Of a stretch of DNA of 64,000 nt, positions 34,635-44,000 are shown piece after piece. Positions within the stretch are counted from its first letter, which is position 1. Every line of letters starts with the position of its first letter. The DNA comes from an uncultured bacterium (GTDB taxonomy: Bacteria; Verrucomicrobiota; Lentisphaeria; Victivallales; UBA1829): assembly GCA_900549415.1 (NCBI GenBank), contig URNX01000003.1:51551-115550 (forward strand). Direction: 5' to 3'. The notes below the pieces were generated by a model. It did no database searches and had not been told where the DNA came from. It saw only the letters and a list, made by a program, of their open reading frames with translations. The translations under genes were made by a program, and so were the position numbers.

Positions 34635-35338
34635 AAATTCAACTGGAAAATCTGACTCTGGAACGCGCCGGAGGAGTTTGCGCAGTCAACGGGCTCACCC
34701 TTGATTTCGATTCGGACCGCTGCGCAGCCGTTGCGCTCCTGGGGGAAAACGGTGCGGGGAAATCCTCGCTCCTGGAAGGCATCGTCGGACTGATTCCCGT
34801 CCATTCCGGACGCATCCTCGTAGACGGGATGCCGCTCGAAAAGAAAAACATCTCTCAGATCCGCCGCAAAATCGGCATGGTGTTTCAGAATTCGGATCAC
34901 CAGCTCTTCTCGCAAACCGTGGAAGAAGACGTCGCATTCGGGCCATCGAATCTGGAACTTCCGGAAGAGGAGATCCGGAACCGCGTCGAAAATGCATTGA
35001 AGCAGATGAACATTCTCTCCCTTGCCCGGCGCGATGTGACACAGCTTTCCGGCGGCGAAAAACGGCGCGCCGCACTTGCCGGAGTTCTGGCGATGAACCC
35101 GGAAGCGATCCTGCTGGATGAACCGACCGCGATGCTCGATCCCCGCTCCGCCCGGGAATTCGCCGCATATCTGCAGGACCTTCCCGTTCTGAAAATCATC
35201 GCAACCCATGACCTGACCTTCGCCGCAAGAGTCTGTCCGGAATGCGTGATCCTTCAGAAAGGGAAAATCGCCGCTTCCGGCAAGACCGCCGACATTCTGA
35301 ACCGGCACGAACTTCTTCTCCTGTGTGGACTCGAATGA
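34631..35338 (+). CDS. ECF transporter ATP-binding protein (CbiO/NikO)
   Basis: A 235-residue ABC ATPase. Walker A is GENGAGKSSLLEG, the Q-loop is GMVFQNSDHQLF (the QNxxxQ form typical of ECF ATPases), the signature is QLSGGEKRRAALAG and Walker B is ILLDEPTAMLD with the switch histidine in IATHD. A single ATPase completes the M-N/Q/O metal transporter. The ATG at 34631 overlaps nikQ by 4 bp and has GAGGAG just before it; a longer in-frame extension lies inside nikQ. Confidence 0.93.
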   Translation: MKIQLENLTLERAGGVCAVNGLTLDFDSDRCAAVALLGENGAGKSSLLEGIVGLIPVHSGRILVDGMPLEKKNISQIRRKIGMVFQNSDHQLFSQTVEEDVAFGPSNLELPEEEIRNRVENALKQMNILSLARRDVTQLSGGEKRRAALAGVLAMNPEAILLDEPTAMLDPRSAREFAAYLQDLPVLKIIATHDLTFAARVCPECVILQKGKIAASGKTADILNRHELLLLCGLE

Positions 35339-35402
35339 CCTCTCCCGGCAGCCTCCGGTCACTGGAACGATTGAACTTGCGCGCAATTCCAGGAAGCGTG
35401 AC

Positions 35403-37019
35403 TTACACGGGAAACCGCACAGTGAACACACTGCCGCGTCCGGGTTCGCTTTCCAGACCGACCGAACCTCCGTGCGCCTTCGCAATCGCCTGAACCAGCG
35501 CAAGACCGAGCCCGTTTCCCGGAAGATGACGGCTTGAATCCGCCCGGTAGAAACGCTTGAACACCTTCTCCCGCTCCTCCGCCGGAATGCCGCAGCCGGT
35601 ATCCGAAACACGCAGAACAATCTCCTGCGCGCTCTGCTTCAGCGCAACCGTAATGCGTCCCTGCGGAGGCGTGAATTTCATGGCGTTGTCCAGCAGATTC
35701 CCCACCAGACGCTGCAGTTTGACCGAATCGCCGCAGAAATGAACCGGACGTTCCGGAAGATTCAGAACAATCTCCTGTCCCTTCTGTTCCGCCGGAAGCC
35801 GGAACAGCTCCACCGACTGCTCCAGCAATGCGGAGAGATCCAACTCCCGCCGCTCCGGAACGATTGCCCCGGATTCCGTTTTTGAAATCTCCAGCATCTG
35901 GTTGATCAGCACCAGCATGCCGCGACACTCCTCCGTGTTGTCGCCCAGCGTGTTGAGCACATCTTCCAGCGAAGGATTTCCCGAAACAGTCACCTCCGAA
36001 CGGCCGATCATACGCGTCAGCGGCGTCCGCAGATCATGAGCGATATCATCCGCAATCGTGCGCAGTTCCGACATCAGTATTTCCGTATTGCCCGTCATGG
36101 TGTTGAAGCTGGCTACCAGTGAATCAATCTCGCAGCCGTCATTGTTCAGCGGCACGCGGCACGAGTAATCCCCCGCCGCGATGCGGTCGGCGGCCTTGCC
36201 CACACGCTGAATCCCGCGCACCATACGGCAGGAGAGAATCCACGCACACAGGATGCTCAGCGCAAACACCGCCGCGCCGACTCCCCAGAACGCATTCACA
36301 ATCCGGTCCAGATTCTCATCCGCCGAATGCTGATTGAGTCCGATCACCAGCATGTTCCCGTCCGGAAGGCTCTTCCACGCAAGGCGGATGCGACGTCCGC
36401 GCGAATTCTCCATGTCACCGTAATGAAGACGCGCTGAATTCTGCGCGTAATCGAATCTGCGGAAACGCTCCCTGTCCGGCTCGGCGGAAGGGGAACATGC
36501 GAGAATCTGCTTGTTCCTGTCCAGCAGAAGAGAAACCAGCCTGGCACCTTCTCCGAACGATTCCTGTGCAAAATCTTTTGCAAGCACGGCAGTGTGTCCC
36601 TCCGGCAGAACCCGCTCTTTGCTGAAGTGCGGCGGATCCGTCTCGTAGGTCACGCGCCAGATCTCCTTTCCGCGGAAGCCGAAAACGACATAACTGTCGC
36701 GATTCCGCGTTTCGCGGCACGCGAGAACCGGCTGGAACCCGGCGAGTTCCTCCGCGACATGCTGGAAAAATTCTTTCGGAATGCGCGAAAATTTCGGGAG
36801 GACAACCAGTGAATTCCGCAGCTCCTCCCCTGTAAAGTAACGATATTCGAACGCGCTGAAAATCCGGTGCAGACGCCAGTCCGTCTCCTCCTGTTCCGCC
36901 CGGCGCAGATGCAGATATACAATCACAAAAATAATCGTGTACGACACAAGGAACAGCAGTGCATACAGCAGAACCGTCCGCGATTTCAGCGAATGGAACA
37001 ACATTTTATTCCAGGACAT
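35403..37019 (-). CDS. Membrane sensor histidine kinase with HAMP domain
   Basis: A 538-residue protein. Helix 1 (about 12-35), a periplasmic sensor region of about 200 residues without recognised motif, helix 2 (about 235-260), HAMP (about 260-310), HisKA with DIAHDLRTPLTRM (phospho-His near 328), and HATPase with NLLDNAMKFTPP, DTGCGIP and GNGLGLALV. It resembles OmpR-family partners such as CopS/BaeS. The ATG at 37019 overlaps the end of what is left of its response-regulator gene, so kinase translation is still coupled to that remnant. With the regulator deleted, signalling must go to a regulator encoded elsewhere or be lost. Confidence 0.92.
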   Translation of the reverse strand: MSWNKMLFHSLKSRTVLLYALLFLVSYTIIFVIVYLHLRRAEQEETDWRLHRIFSAFEYRYFTGEELRNSLVVLPKFSRIPKEFFQHVAEELAGFQPVLACRETRNRDSYVVFGFRGKEIWRVTYETDPPHFSKERVLPEGHTAVLAKDFAQESFGEGARLVSLLLDRNKQILACSPSAEPDRERFRRFDYAQNSARLHYGDMENSRGRRIRLAWKSLPDGNMLVIGLNQHSADENLDRIVNAFWGVGAAVFALSILCAWILSCRMVRGIQRVGKAADRIAAGDYSCRVPLNNDGCEIDSLVASFNTMTGNTEILMSELRTIADDIAHDLRTPLTRMIGRSEVTVSGNPSLEDVLNTLGDNTEECRGMLVLINQMLEISKTESGAIVPERRELDLSALLEQSVELFRLPAEQKGQEIVLNLPERPVHFCGDSVKLQRLVGNLLDNAMKFTPPQGRITVALKQSAQEIVLRVSDTGCGIPAEEREKVFKRFYRADSSRHLPGNGLGLALVQAIAKAHGGSVGLESEPGRGSVFTVRFPV

Positions 37020-37122
37020 AGCCGAACCCCCGAACCGTGCGCAGCATCTTCTTTTCAAACGGCTTCAACGCCGACGCTTCCACAATATCCGCCTCGGCAT
37101 CTTCGATCATCAGAAATCTCAT
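37006..37122 (-). pseudogene. Internally deleted OmpR-type response regulator (38-codon in-frame remnant)
   Basis: An AGGAGG 9 nt before the ATG at 37122 opens a 38-codon frame ending at TAA (37008-37006). It starts MRFLMIEDAE, like the first strand and acidic pocket of a receiver domain, and ends in KKMLRTVRGFGYVLE, the last strand and wing of an OmpR/PhoB winged helix. A normal regulator has roughly 225 residues between the same two ends; about 185 codons are missing and the frame is kept. The overlap with the kinase start (GCTATGTCC) is exactly the usual regulator-kinase junction. Either a real deletion or an assembly collapse; a functional short peptide seems unlikely. Confidence 0.8.
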
Positions 37123-37144
37123 GGCGTTTTTCCTCCTCTGCGAT

Positions 37145-37173
37145 AATATAATTCACTTGCCCCCGTTCTTCAA
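37145..37173 (-). promoter_or_regulatory. Probable promoter of the regulator remnant/kinase pair
   Basis: Minus-strand TTGAAG (37173-37168) and TATATT (37150-37145) are spaced 17 bp, 22 bp before the remnant's ATG. The promoter, ribosome site and start therefore survive the deletion. Confidence 0.6.
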
Positions 37174-37184
37174 CAAGCCGCAGA

Positions 37185-37222
37185 GGATTTTTGCGGAAAC
37201 CGCCGGAAAGCGGCAAAAATCC
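37185..37222 (-). terminator. Inverted repeat after the GH130 gene, possible terminator
   Basis: GGATTTTTGC and GCAAAAATCC form a perfect 10-bp outer stem, with an additional inner CCGC/GCGG pairing. It lacks a clean U-run afterwards, so it may act as a processing or attenuation structure. Confidence 0.45.
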
Positions 37223-37293
37223 GGTCGCAGGGCAACTCCTGATTTCAAAGCGGCTCTGCATCCGGAATCTTGCCGTAAGACTGCCCTCAGTTG

Positions 37294-38469
37294 TCAGCAG
37301 AACGCTCTGTTCGATTCGATCAGGGCGATGCGCCGGGCGACACAGTCGTGCGAATAAAGCGGGTCTTCCGGCGTGTTCCGGACCCAGTCGAGAAGCTTCT
37401 CCACTGTCGTCGCGGCAACATGCATACGCGTATCGGATGAGGCGTAGTAGATGAAAACGTCGCCGTTTTCACGCGCTACAAGACCGTTGCAGAACACGAC
37501 GTTGGAAACATCGCCGATCCGCTCCTCCTTGTACGGGGCAAGGAAAAAGCCGCCGGGGGAGGCAATCACTTTCGAGGGATCGTCCGGAGCGCACAGGAAC
37601 GCATAAAGCACGTAACGCAGTCCGGCGGCGGTGTTGCGGACGCCGTGCGCGATGTGAAGCCAGCCCTCTTTCGTCTTGATCGGAGGTGCGCCGCAGCCGT
37701 TCTTCACTTCCTTGATCGTGTGGTAAATTTTCTCATCGACAATCTGCTCATGGTCAAGCTTGGCGTGCTCAATCGAATCGGAGAGTCCCCAGCCGATGCC
37801 GCCGCCCGTTCCCGCATCAATAAAGCCGTCCTGCGGACGCGTATAGAAGGCGTATTTGCCGTTAACGAATTCGGGGTGGAGAACGACGTTGCGCTGCTGC
37901 GGGGACGGCGTGACGAGGTCGTCGAGACGTTCCCAGTGTTCCAGATCCTTCGTGCGCACAATGCCGCACGCGGCAACCGCGGAAGATTCATCGCCCTTCT
38001 TCGCGGCGGGATCCTTGCGCTCAGAACAGAAAAGACCGTAAATCCAGCCGTCCTCATGCTTGGTCAAACGCATGTCGTAAACGTTCGTGTCGCGCTCGGA
38101 TGTCTCAGGCAGAAGAATCGGTTTTTCACGGAAACGGAAACCGTCCACGCCGGAAACGGAGTCGGCAACGGCGAAAAAAGACTTGCGGTCGTTGCCTTCA
38201 ACGCGGCAGACAAGAGAGATTTTTCCGTTCATTTCAATCGCGCCGGCATTGAAGACGGCGTTGACGCCGAGACGCTCCATGAAGTACGGATTCGTCGCCG
38301 GATTGAAGTCGAATTTCCACTGCGGCGGAACCATTTCATTGGTCAGGACGGGGTTGACGTAACGGTCGAAACAGCCGTTGTACCAGTCGTTGTCGATCGT
38401 GTTCGGACGGGTCACGAGCGCTTCGTAACGAGCGAGCACCCGTGCTTTCTTCTGTTCAAAATCATTCAT
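37294..38469 (-). CDS. GH130 beta-mannoside phosphorylase (4-O-beta-D-mannosyl-D-glucose phosphorylase type)
   Basis: A 391-residue cytosolic protein without signal peptide; length equals characterised mannosylglucose phosphorylases of GH130 subfamily 1. The family motifs NPATNPYFMERLGVNAVFN, RVEGNDRKSFFAVADS and the Asp-bearing NVYDMRLTKHEDGW (catalytic acid) are visible. The enzyme would split mannosyl-glucose with phosphate to mannose-1-phosphate and glucose. It faces a divergent AraC regulator, and a PutP-like symporter lies just beyond, but no mannanase is near. Start ATG has AGGAG upstream. Confidence 0.87.
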   Translation of the reverse strand: MNDFEQKKARVLARYEALVTRPNTIDNDWYNGCFDRYVNPVLTNEMVPPQWKFDFNPATNPYFMERLGVNAVFNAGAIEMNGKISLVCRVEGNDRKSFFAVADSVSGVDGFRFREKPILLPETSERDTNVYDMRLTKHEDGWIYGLFCSERKDPAAKKGDESSAVAACGIVRTKDLEHWERLDDLVTPSPQQRNVVLHPEFVNGKYAFYTRPQDGFIDAGTGGGIGWGLSDSIEHAKLDHEQIVDEKIYHTIKEVKNGCGAPPIKTKEGWLHIAHGVRNTAAGLRYVLYAFLCAPDDPSKVIASPGGFFLAPYKEERIGDVSNVVFCNGLVARENGDVFIYYASSDTRMHVAATTVEKLLDWVRNTPEDPLYSHDCVARRIALIESNRAFC

Positions 38470-38484
38470 TTTTCAAACTCCTGT

Positions 38485-38513
38485 TTGCAAAATACCGTTT
38501 GTGATACTATACT
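38485..38513 (+). promoter_or_regulatory. araC-type gene promoter within a divergent promoter region
   Basis: TTGCAA (38485-38490) and TATACT (38508-38513) are spaced 17 bp. The same A/T-rich core read on the minus strand gives TATAGT (38511-38506), a plausible -10 for the GH130 gene, so the two promoters overlap and a bound AraC-family protein could switch both. Confidence 0.55.
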
Positions 38514-38563
38514 ATGTCCGACAAAAACAGCAAATGACAAAAGAAAGCAAAAACTGACACTTT

Positions 38564-39400
38564 ATGTTCAACGACTGCTACAGCCGGACTCAGGAGTTTG
38601 TACGGGAACCGCCCCTCCCGCTCTATCTCTATTCGGTCGGCGAAAAAACTCTCAACTGCAGCGAAATCTCCGAAATGGGAGAACTCAAAAACACTTTCGC
38701 CGAAATTATCTGGGGCATGGAGGGCGTCGGGGAACTGACACTCTTCGGAGAAACCTTCCGCATCGACCCGGGCGACGTCTTCTTTTATCTTCCCGGCGAA
38801 GCCCACCGCCACCGTGCTCTCTCCTCAAAATGGGTCACGCGCTGGGTCTGCTTCGACGGTCCGCTCGCGGAAGCCTATCTGCTTGCCTGCCGCTATCCGC
38901 GGCATCAGCAGAACTGCGGAAAACTAGACAACGCGCTCTTCGAAGATCTCAAAATCTCCATTGCCGACACCGACTGGGGGCAGATCCGGCGGCTTTCAGG
39001 CATTTTGTGCCAAATCCTGACAAATCTCTCTCCGGCGCAAGTCGTCCCGCAGCACTCCACGCTTCTCGTGAAACAGTGTATGGAACTGATCCGGAGCCAG
39101 CTCTCCAACCGCGACCTCGACCTGAACATGGTCTGCGACACTCTCGGCGTCACCCGCAGCACGCTTACGCGTCTGTTCAAAGAAAAAGTGGGGCTCTCCC
39201 CCGGACGTTACATCCGCGACCGGAGGCTTCAGGAGGCGCAGATTCTGCTGCTCGGAACGAACCTCCCCGTCAGCGAAATTGCAGAGCGGTGCGGCTTCCC
39301 GGAGCTCACCTCGTTCATCCGGTTCATCCGTGAAAATCTCGGCTGTTCCCCCCTCGCCTACCGCGGCAAAACCCTGAAGGAACAGAAATTTAAAATTTAA
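38564..39400 (+). CDS. AraC family transcriptional regulator
   Basis: A 278-residue regulator. The N-terminal 150 residues form a cupin-like sugar-sensing domain (FRIDPGDVFFYLPGEAHRH). The C-terminal 100 residues hold two helix-turn-helix units: DLDLNMVCDTLGVTRSTLTR and NLPVSEIAERCGFPELTSFI, followed by RFIRENLGCSPLAYR. It is divergent from the GH130 phosphorylase gene with overlapping promoters, so that gene is its likely target. No good Shine-Dalgarno sequence precedes the ATG. Confidence 0.93.
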   Translation: MFNDCYSRTQEFVREPPLPLYLYSVGEKTLNCSEISEMGELKNTFAEIIWGMEGVGELTLFGETFRIDPGDVFFYLPGEAHRHRALSSKWVTRWVCFDGPLAEAYLLACRYPRHQQNCGKLDNALFEDLKISIADTDWGQIRRLSGILCQILTNLSPAQVVPQHSTLLVKQCMELIRSQLSNRDLDLNMVCDTLGVTRSTLTRLFKEKVGLSPGRYIRDRRLQEAQILLLGTNLPVSEIAERCGFPELTSFIRFIRENLGCSPLAYRGKTLKEQKFKI

Positions 39401-39402
39401 AA

Positions 39403-39431
39403 GGTTCTCCGGTCTTTTCAACCGGAGAACC
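39403..39431. terminator. Bidirectional terminator between the araC-type gene and putP
   Basis: A perfect 11-bp stem (39403-39413 with 39421-39431) and 7-nt loop. On the minus strand it runs into a T/A-rich tract (TTTTAAATTTTA), terminating putP; on the plus strand it serves the AraC-type gene with little U-run. Confidence 0.75.
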
Positions 39432-39459
39432 CGTAAATCAGAAAAATGATTCGAAACGC

Positions 39460-40926
39460 TTACTTCTGAACAGGATCCGTGTAGCTGACTGCATCGTCGT
39501 AAAGTTTCATCACCATTTCGGAGGGAAGCGGCGAAAGCTTTGTGGCGACAACCGCGGCGATCAGACCGGCGAAGAATCCCGGAGCAAGCTCGTAGATTCC
39601 TGTCATCTTCGAGCAGCAGAACAGCCACGCGATATCAACAAGCGCGCCCGCGACAATACCGACAACTGCGCCCGTAAAGTTGAATCTGCGCCAGAAGAGC
39701 GAAAGCATGATCGCGGGACCGAACGCCGCGCCGAACACGCCCCACGCGTTGGAAACGAGTCCCATGATGCTTTCCGCTTTCGGATTGCTGGCAATCGCCA
39801 TTGCGACCGCGGCGACCAGAATAACCACCACGCGACCGACCCACAGAAGCTCGCTGTCGCCCGCCTTGTCTTTGCGGATCAGCGGTTTGTAAACGTCGCT
39901 CGCAAGAGCGGAGGAGGCGGCGAGCAGCTGGCTGTCCGCCGTGCTCATCGAAGCCGCGAGAACGGCGGAAAGCAGAACGCCGGAGATAACGCCCGGGAAA
40001 ATCATGCGGACCATCTGGATGAACACAAGCTCGTTGCTCTGGATATCCTCATTCAGACCGAGCTTGAGGCGTCCGATGATGCCGATCAGCGCGGCAAAGG
40101 TCACAATCAGAACGGTCCAGGAAATACCGATCTTCGCGGATTTCTTCAGGCTCGTCTGCGATTCCAGAGACATGAAGCGGATGATGATGTGCGGCATGCC
40201 GAAGTAGCCAAGCCCCCATGCGAGGCCTGAGACGATCTTGCGCCAGTCGGCAAACGGATTCCAGTATCCGGCGGTTTCAATCACCTGCGTGGAGGAATCA
40301 AGCACGAACACCGCGAACAGCGGAGCAAGCAGCATTGCGGCGAGAATCAGCAGCCCCTGAAAGAAGTCGGTCCAGCAGACCGCGGAAAATCCGCCGAAGA
40401 AGGTGTAGCCGACAATGATGGCCGTGCCGATCCACATCGCCAGCGTCGCATCCATGCCGATTACCTTGTGGAACAGAATTCCGCACGCCTTGATACTCGC
40501 GGCGGTATAGACGGTGTACGCGACCAGGAAGACCAGCGCGCAGATCACCTGAAGCGCTTTGGAGCTTGCGAGAAAGCGGTTGGAAAGGTATTGCGGAATG
40601 GTGATGGCGTCGCCCGCGACAACCGAAAAACGGCGGAGGCGCGGCGCCTCGAAAATCCAGCTGAGCGTATAGCCGATGGCAAGACCGACGGAAATCCACA
40701 CCTCGCCGAGTCCGGCGGCGTAAACCGCAGTCGGCAGTCCCATGAGCACCCACGCGCTCATATCCGATGCGCCGGCGGAAAGCGCGCCGACCCATGCGCC
40801 CATCTTGCGGTCGCCGAGGAAGAACGTTTTTTCTCCGCCTCCGCGTTCCTTGAAAAAGAAGTAAACTCCAATGCCCAGCATGAAAACCAGGTAGACGATA
40901 AAGACGACGATTTCCGACTTGTTCAT
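39460..40926 (-). CDS. putP: Sodium:solute symporter, PutP (proline) type
   Basis: A 488-residue SSS-family carrier with about 13 helices. PutP-like segments include FFLGDRKMGAWVGALSAGAS, MSAWVLMGLPTAVYAAGLGE (sodium and substrate region), the RFMSLES loop and SAVLAASMSTADSQLLAASS. The default reading is sodium/proline uptake. It lies tail-to-tail with the AraC-type gene and close to the GH130 gene, so a sugar cargo cannot be excluded, but the sequence favours PutP. It has its own promoter. Confidence 0.87.
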   Translation of the reverse strand: MNKSEIVVFIVYLVFMLGIGVYFFFKERGGGEKTFFLGDRKMGAWVGALSAGASDMSAWVLMGLPTAVYAAGLGEVWISVGLAIGYTLSWIFEAPRLRRFSVVAGDAITIPQYLSNRFLASSKALQVICALVFLVAYTVYTAASIKACGILFHKVIGMDATLAMWIGTAIIVGYTFFGGFSAVCWTDFFQGLLILAAMLLAPLFAVFVLDSSTQVIETAGYWNPFADWRKIVSGLAWGLGYFGMPHIIIRFMSLESQTSLKKSAKIGISWTVLIVTFAALIGIIGRLKLGLNEDIQSNELVFIQMVRMIFPGVISGVLLSAVLAASMSTADSQLLAASSALASDVYKPLIRKDKAGDSELLWVGRVVVILVAAVAMAIASNPKAESIMGLVSNAWGVFGAAFGPAIMLSLFWRRFNFTGAVVGIVAGALVDIAWLFCCSKMTGIYELAPGFFAGLIAAVVATKLSPLPSEMVMKLYDDAVSYTDPVQK

Positions 40927-40964
40927 AATTCCCTTTGCTGCTGTTTGTTTAAAATGAATTGGAT

Positions 40965-40992
40965 ACTATAGCACATTTTCACAAAAAGACAA
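40965..40992 (-). promoter_or_regulatory. Probable putP promoter
   Basis: Minus-strand TTGTCT (40992-40987) and TATAGT (40970-40965) are spaced 16 bp, 39 bp before the putP ATG. Confidence 0.55.
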
Positions 40993-41015
40993 GAGCCGGA
41001 CGAAAAACATCCGGC
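40983..41015 (-). terminator. Probable terminator of the secreted glycosidase operon
   Basis: GCCGGA/TCCGGC hairpin (41015-41010 with 41000-40995) read on the minus strand, followed by TCTTGTCTTTTT. A second, longer-range CCGGCGGA/TCCGCCGG pairing with a following T6 run lies just before it (41088-41029). Confidence 0.5.
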
Positions 41016-41092
41016 AAAAAATCCCGGCGGAACACGGCGCGTCGCTTCTCTCTCAAACAGGGAAGTCCGCATGCTCCGCCGGAAAACTTCCG

Positions 41093-44000
41093 TTACGGAA
41101 GAAGAACCATGTCCATGAACTGATCCGGACGCTTCGGCTGCTGGCCGATTCCCGGCGTCAGCTCGATCCAGCCGACACGCTTCTCTCCGTCGTTCATGTT
41201 GACGATGAAGCTGAAGCGCGTCGCCGAACCCGGAAGCAGTTTGAACGGGCTGATCGAGACCGGAGGCAGAGCAAGCTCGTATACAACTCCGTCCGCCGTC
41301 CGTCGGATCGCACAGTCGCCCTGATCCGTCCGGCCGAGCGACTTCGAAAGCGAATCATAGGAGCTCGCGGAGGCCGCAAGACGATTCAGCAGAGGTTTGC
41401 CCTGATAGAGCGAGAGCAGATACTCGAAATCGTCGTCCTGATATCCGGCGGTTCCCTTCGGGGCGTTCGCGACCGTATCCAGTGCGAACTGAACTCCGTC
41501 GCCCAGCCAGGTGGCGGATTCTCCGTGCGTATCAACAGGATGGAAACCGTCCTTCTTCACCTCAAATGCAAGATAAAGACGGGTGGAATCCCATTTGCTG
41601 CGGAATTTGACGGTGCTCTTCTTCATGGACTCGCTCCAGGGGGAGCTCTGAACCGAGTTTTTCACGGTCAGAACCACCGGCGCGACATCCTGCCAGTCGG
41701 AAAGATCGCCGTCTATTGCAATTGCTTTTTCCGCTTTCGGGACGAACAGCGCACGGAGTGAGACAGAGACTGTCTCGCTCTGCTTGATTGCGGGAAGTTC
41801 GACTTTCAGTTTGGCTTCACGCGGCGTCATGCCGATTTCCGGAACGGTGCGGAACGCAACGCGGTCCGTGCTTTCTCCCGGAATGTCGCGGAATTCCAGC
41901 TTCTGTTCGCCGTCGACAAGCCCCGGAGTCAGAACAGAGACCGTGCCAGAGAGCGGTTTCGCCGTGAGGTTTGCGACCTCAACTGCAAAAGTGTGCGATC
42001 CGGTGATTTTCACGGAGGTCCGGAACGCCTTGTCGGTGATGTTCAGTTTCGCGGAAGCGATCTGCTTCGCCAGTTCCGCCGCGGATTCTTCAGATTCAAG
42101 ATAGACCGGGAACTCGCTGAGTTCAAATGTTGTCCCGTCGATCCGCGACCCCATGAAGTCATAAGCGCGGAAGGGTTTGGCGAATTCGATCTTTTCCGGC
42201 TTGCCGTTCCACTTCCAGAGAACTGCCGTTCTGCGCGTTCCGAGGTCGAAGATGTAGCAGCGGAAATTTGCACCGAGCTTGACCTGTCCGGCCGGCTTGC
42301 CGTCCTCAATCCGGTCCGCGGCGGCGCGGATCGCATAGAGGTAGATGTTCGGCATGACTTCACCGTTGTTTTCTCCGTTGCCGGTACGGACGCTCGACCA
42401 GGCAGTCTGACAGAAACCGATGCCGACTGCGAAATGGAAGTAGACATCCACTCCGTTGGCGAATCCGACGATTTCATTGCGGACGTCGCGCGCCGCATAT
42501 TTCAGCGCCTGCGGCATGATGCGGTTGTCCGGATAGTTCATCGGATACACGCGGCCGGCTTCCGTCGCGAAGAATTTATAATCCGCTTTGAAACGCGCCG
42601 CCATTTTCCGGAGACTCTGCATATCCTCGCCGTAATCCGGAAGTTCGGGGAGCTGGCGATACGGGTGTTCGGAAATAATATCGAGAGTTGCGGCAACGCC
42701 GGGTTTGGAGATCAGCGACTCAATCCACGCAACGTTCGTTCCGCACGGATCCGCTCCCGCAATCTTCGCATTCGGGTCAATCTTGCGCAGAATCTCCGCA
42801 GTCTCAAGAGTGCAGCGCGCAATGGAGTCAATGTCTGTGACTTCCAGTCTCTCCGGATCAGGATTCGCAGAGCGTCCCGACCAGATGTTCGGCTCATTCA
42901 GAATTTCATACGCATCGACCTTTCCCTTGACCATGCCCGCCTTTTCCGTAAGGTACTTTTTCCATGCGCTATAATCCTTGGGCAGGAAGAACGCCTCTTT
43001 TCCGGAAAGAACGTTGTCCAGACAGAACAGCGTATAGATTCCCGCATCGTGGAACAGCCCCACGCCCTCAAATCCATGTCCTCCGGCGTTCCAGACGCGT
43101 GCGGAGCCGAGACGGAATTCCTTCATCAGCGCAATGGTGACATTTGCGTTGTGCGCAAGCGGATCTTCCACGTTGATTCCGAAACGGCGGACCATCGGAC
43201 CCGGATGATCGATCACGCCGAAGGGCAGAACATGCTCGTCAACCCGGTCGCCCGTCTTCGCGGTCACATAGAGCGTCATCCAGCCGCGGCGGTTTTCCGG
43301 AGCCTTGAAAGAAACGCTCTTTCCCGCCGGAAGAGTAACACGCTCCGCCGGGGAAGAAGCGATTCGCTTGCCGAACGCATCTTCGATTCTCCACGAAAGT
43401 TCCGTCTCCGCAGTCTTTCCGGCGGATTCCAGTTTCAGATTCGCCGTAATTGTATCTTCGGGATAGTAGCAGGTGGAATCCCTGTCCAGAGTTCCGGAAA
43501 TCCAGACGCTGGAAAGTTCCCTGAACTCCGCATTCTCCGAGAGCTTGGAAGAGATGTCGTCAATCCAGACGGTTGCATTTTCCGGGAAATCGAAACGCGG
43601 GAAGATGAGTCCGTACGCATCGCCATACGCATAACCGGGGTTGCCGACAATATTCACGTTCGAAAATGCTTTCCCGTAAGCGGGAACGTTCAGGGTGTAT
43701 TTCTTCCAGACAGTTCCGACCGTGAACGTTTTTGCGTAAATCGAACCGTTGCAGGGGAAGAGACCGACCGTGACGTTCGTCGGCTTCTCCGCCTTCATCC
43801 ATGCCGAAAGCGAAATCGGCTTGTTCAGACGGACCGGAACGGGGAACATGTAAAGCTGATTCACGCTGTTCGCCGGAGTCGTCACCTTGAACGAACGTTT
43901 TCCCGAATGCGCGGTCGTGGAATCGGTCTCGACTTTCAGCGCGCCGGAACGCGCGATGTTGAAAAAGAGAGATGTACCGTCCTTGTGACTTCCGAGCGTT

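Noticed and set aside
37055..37261. 68-codon frame upstream of the histidine kinase
   Set aside because: Different frame from the regulator remnant, no ribosome site, and it overlaps the promoter.
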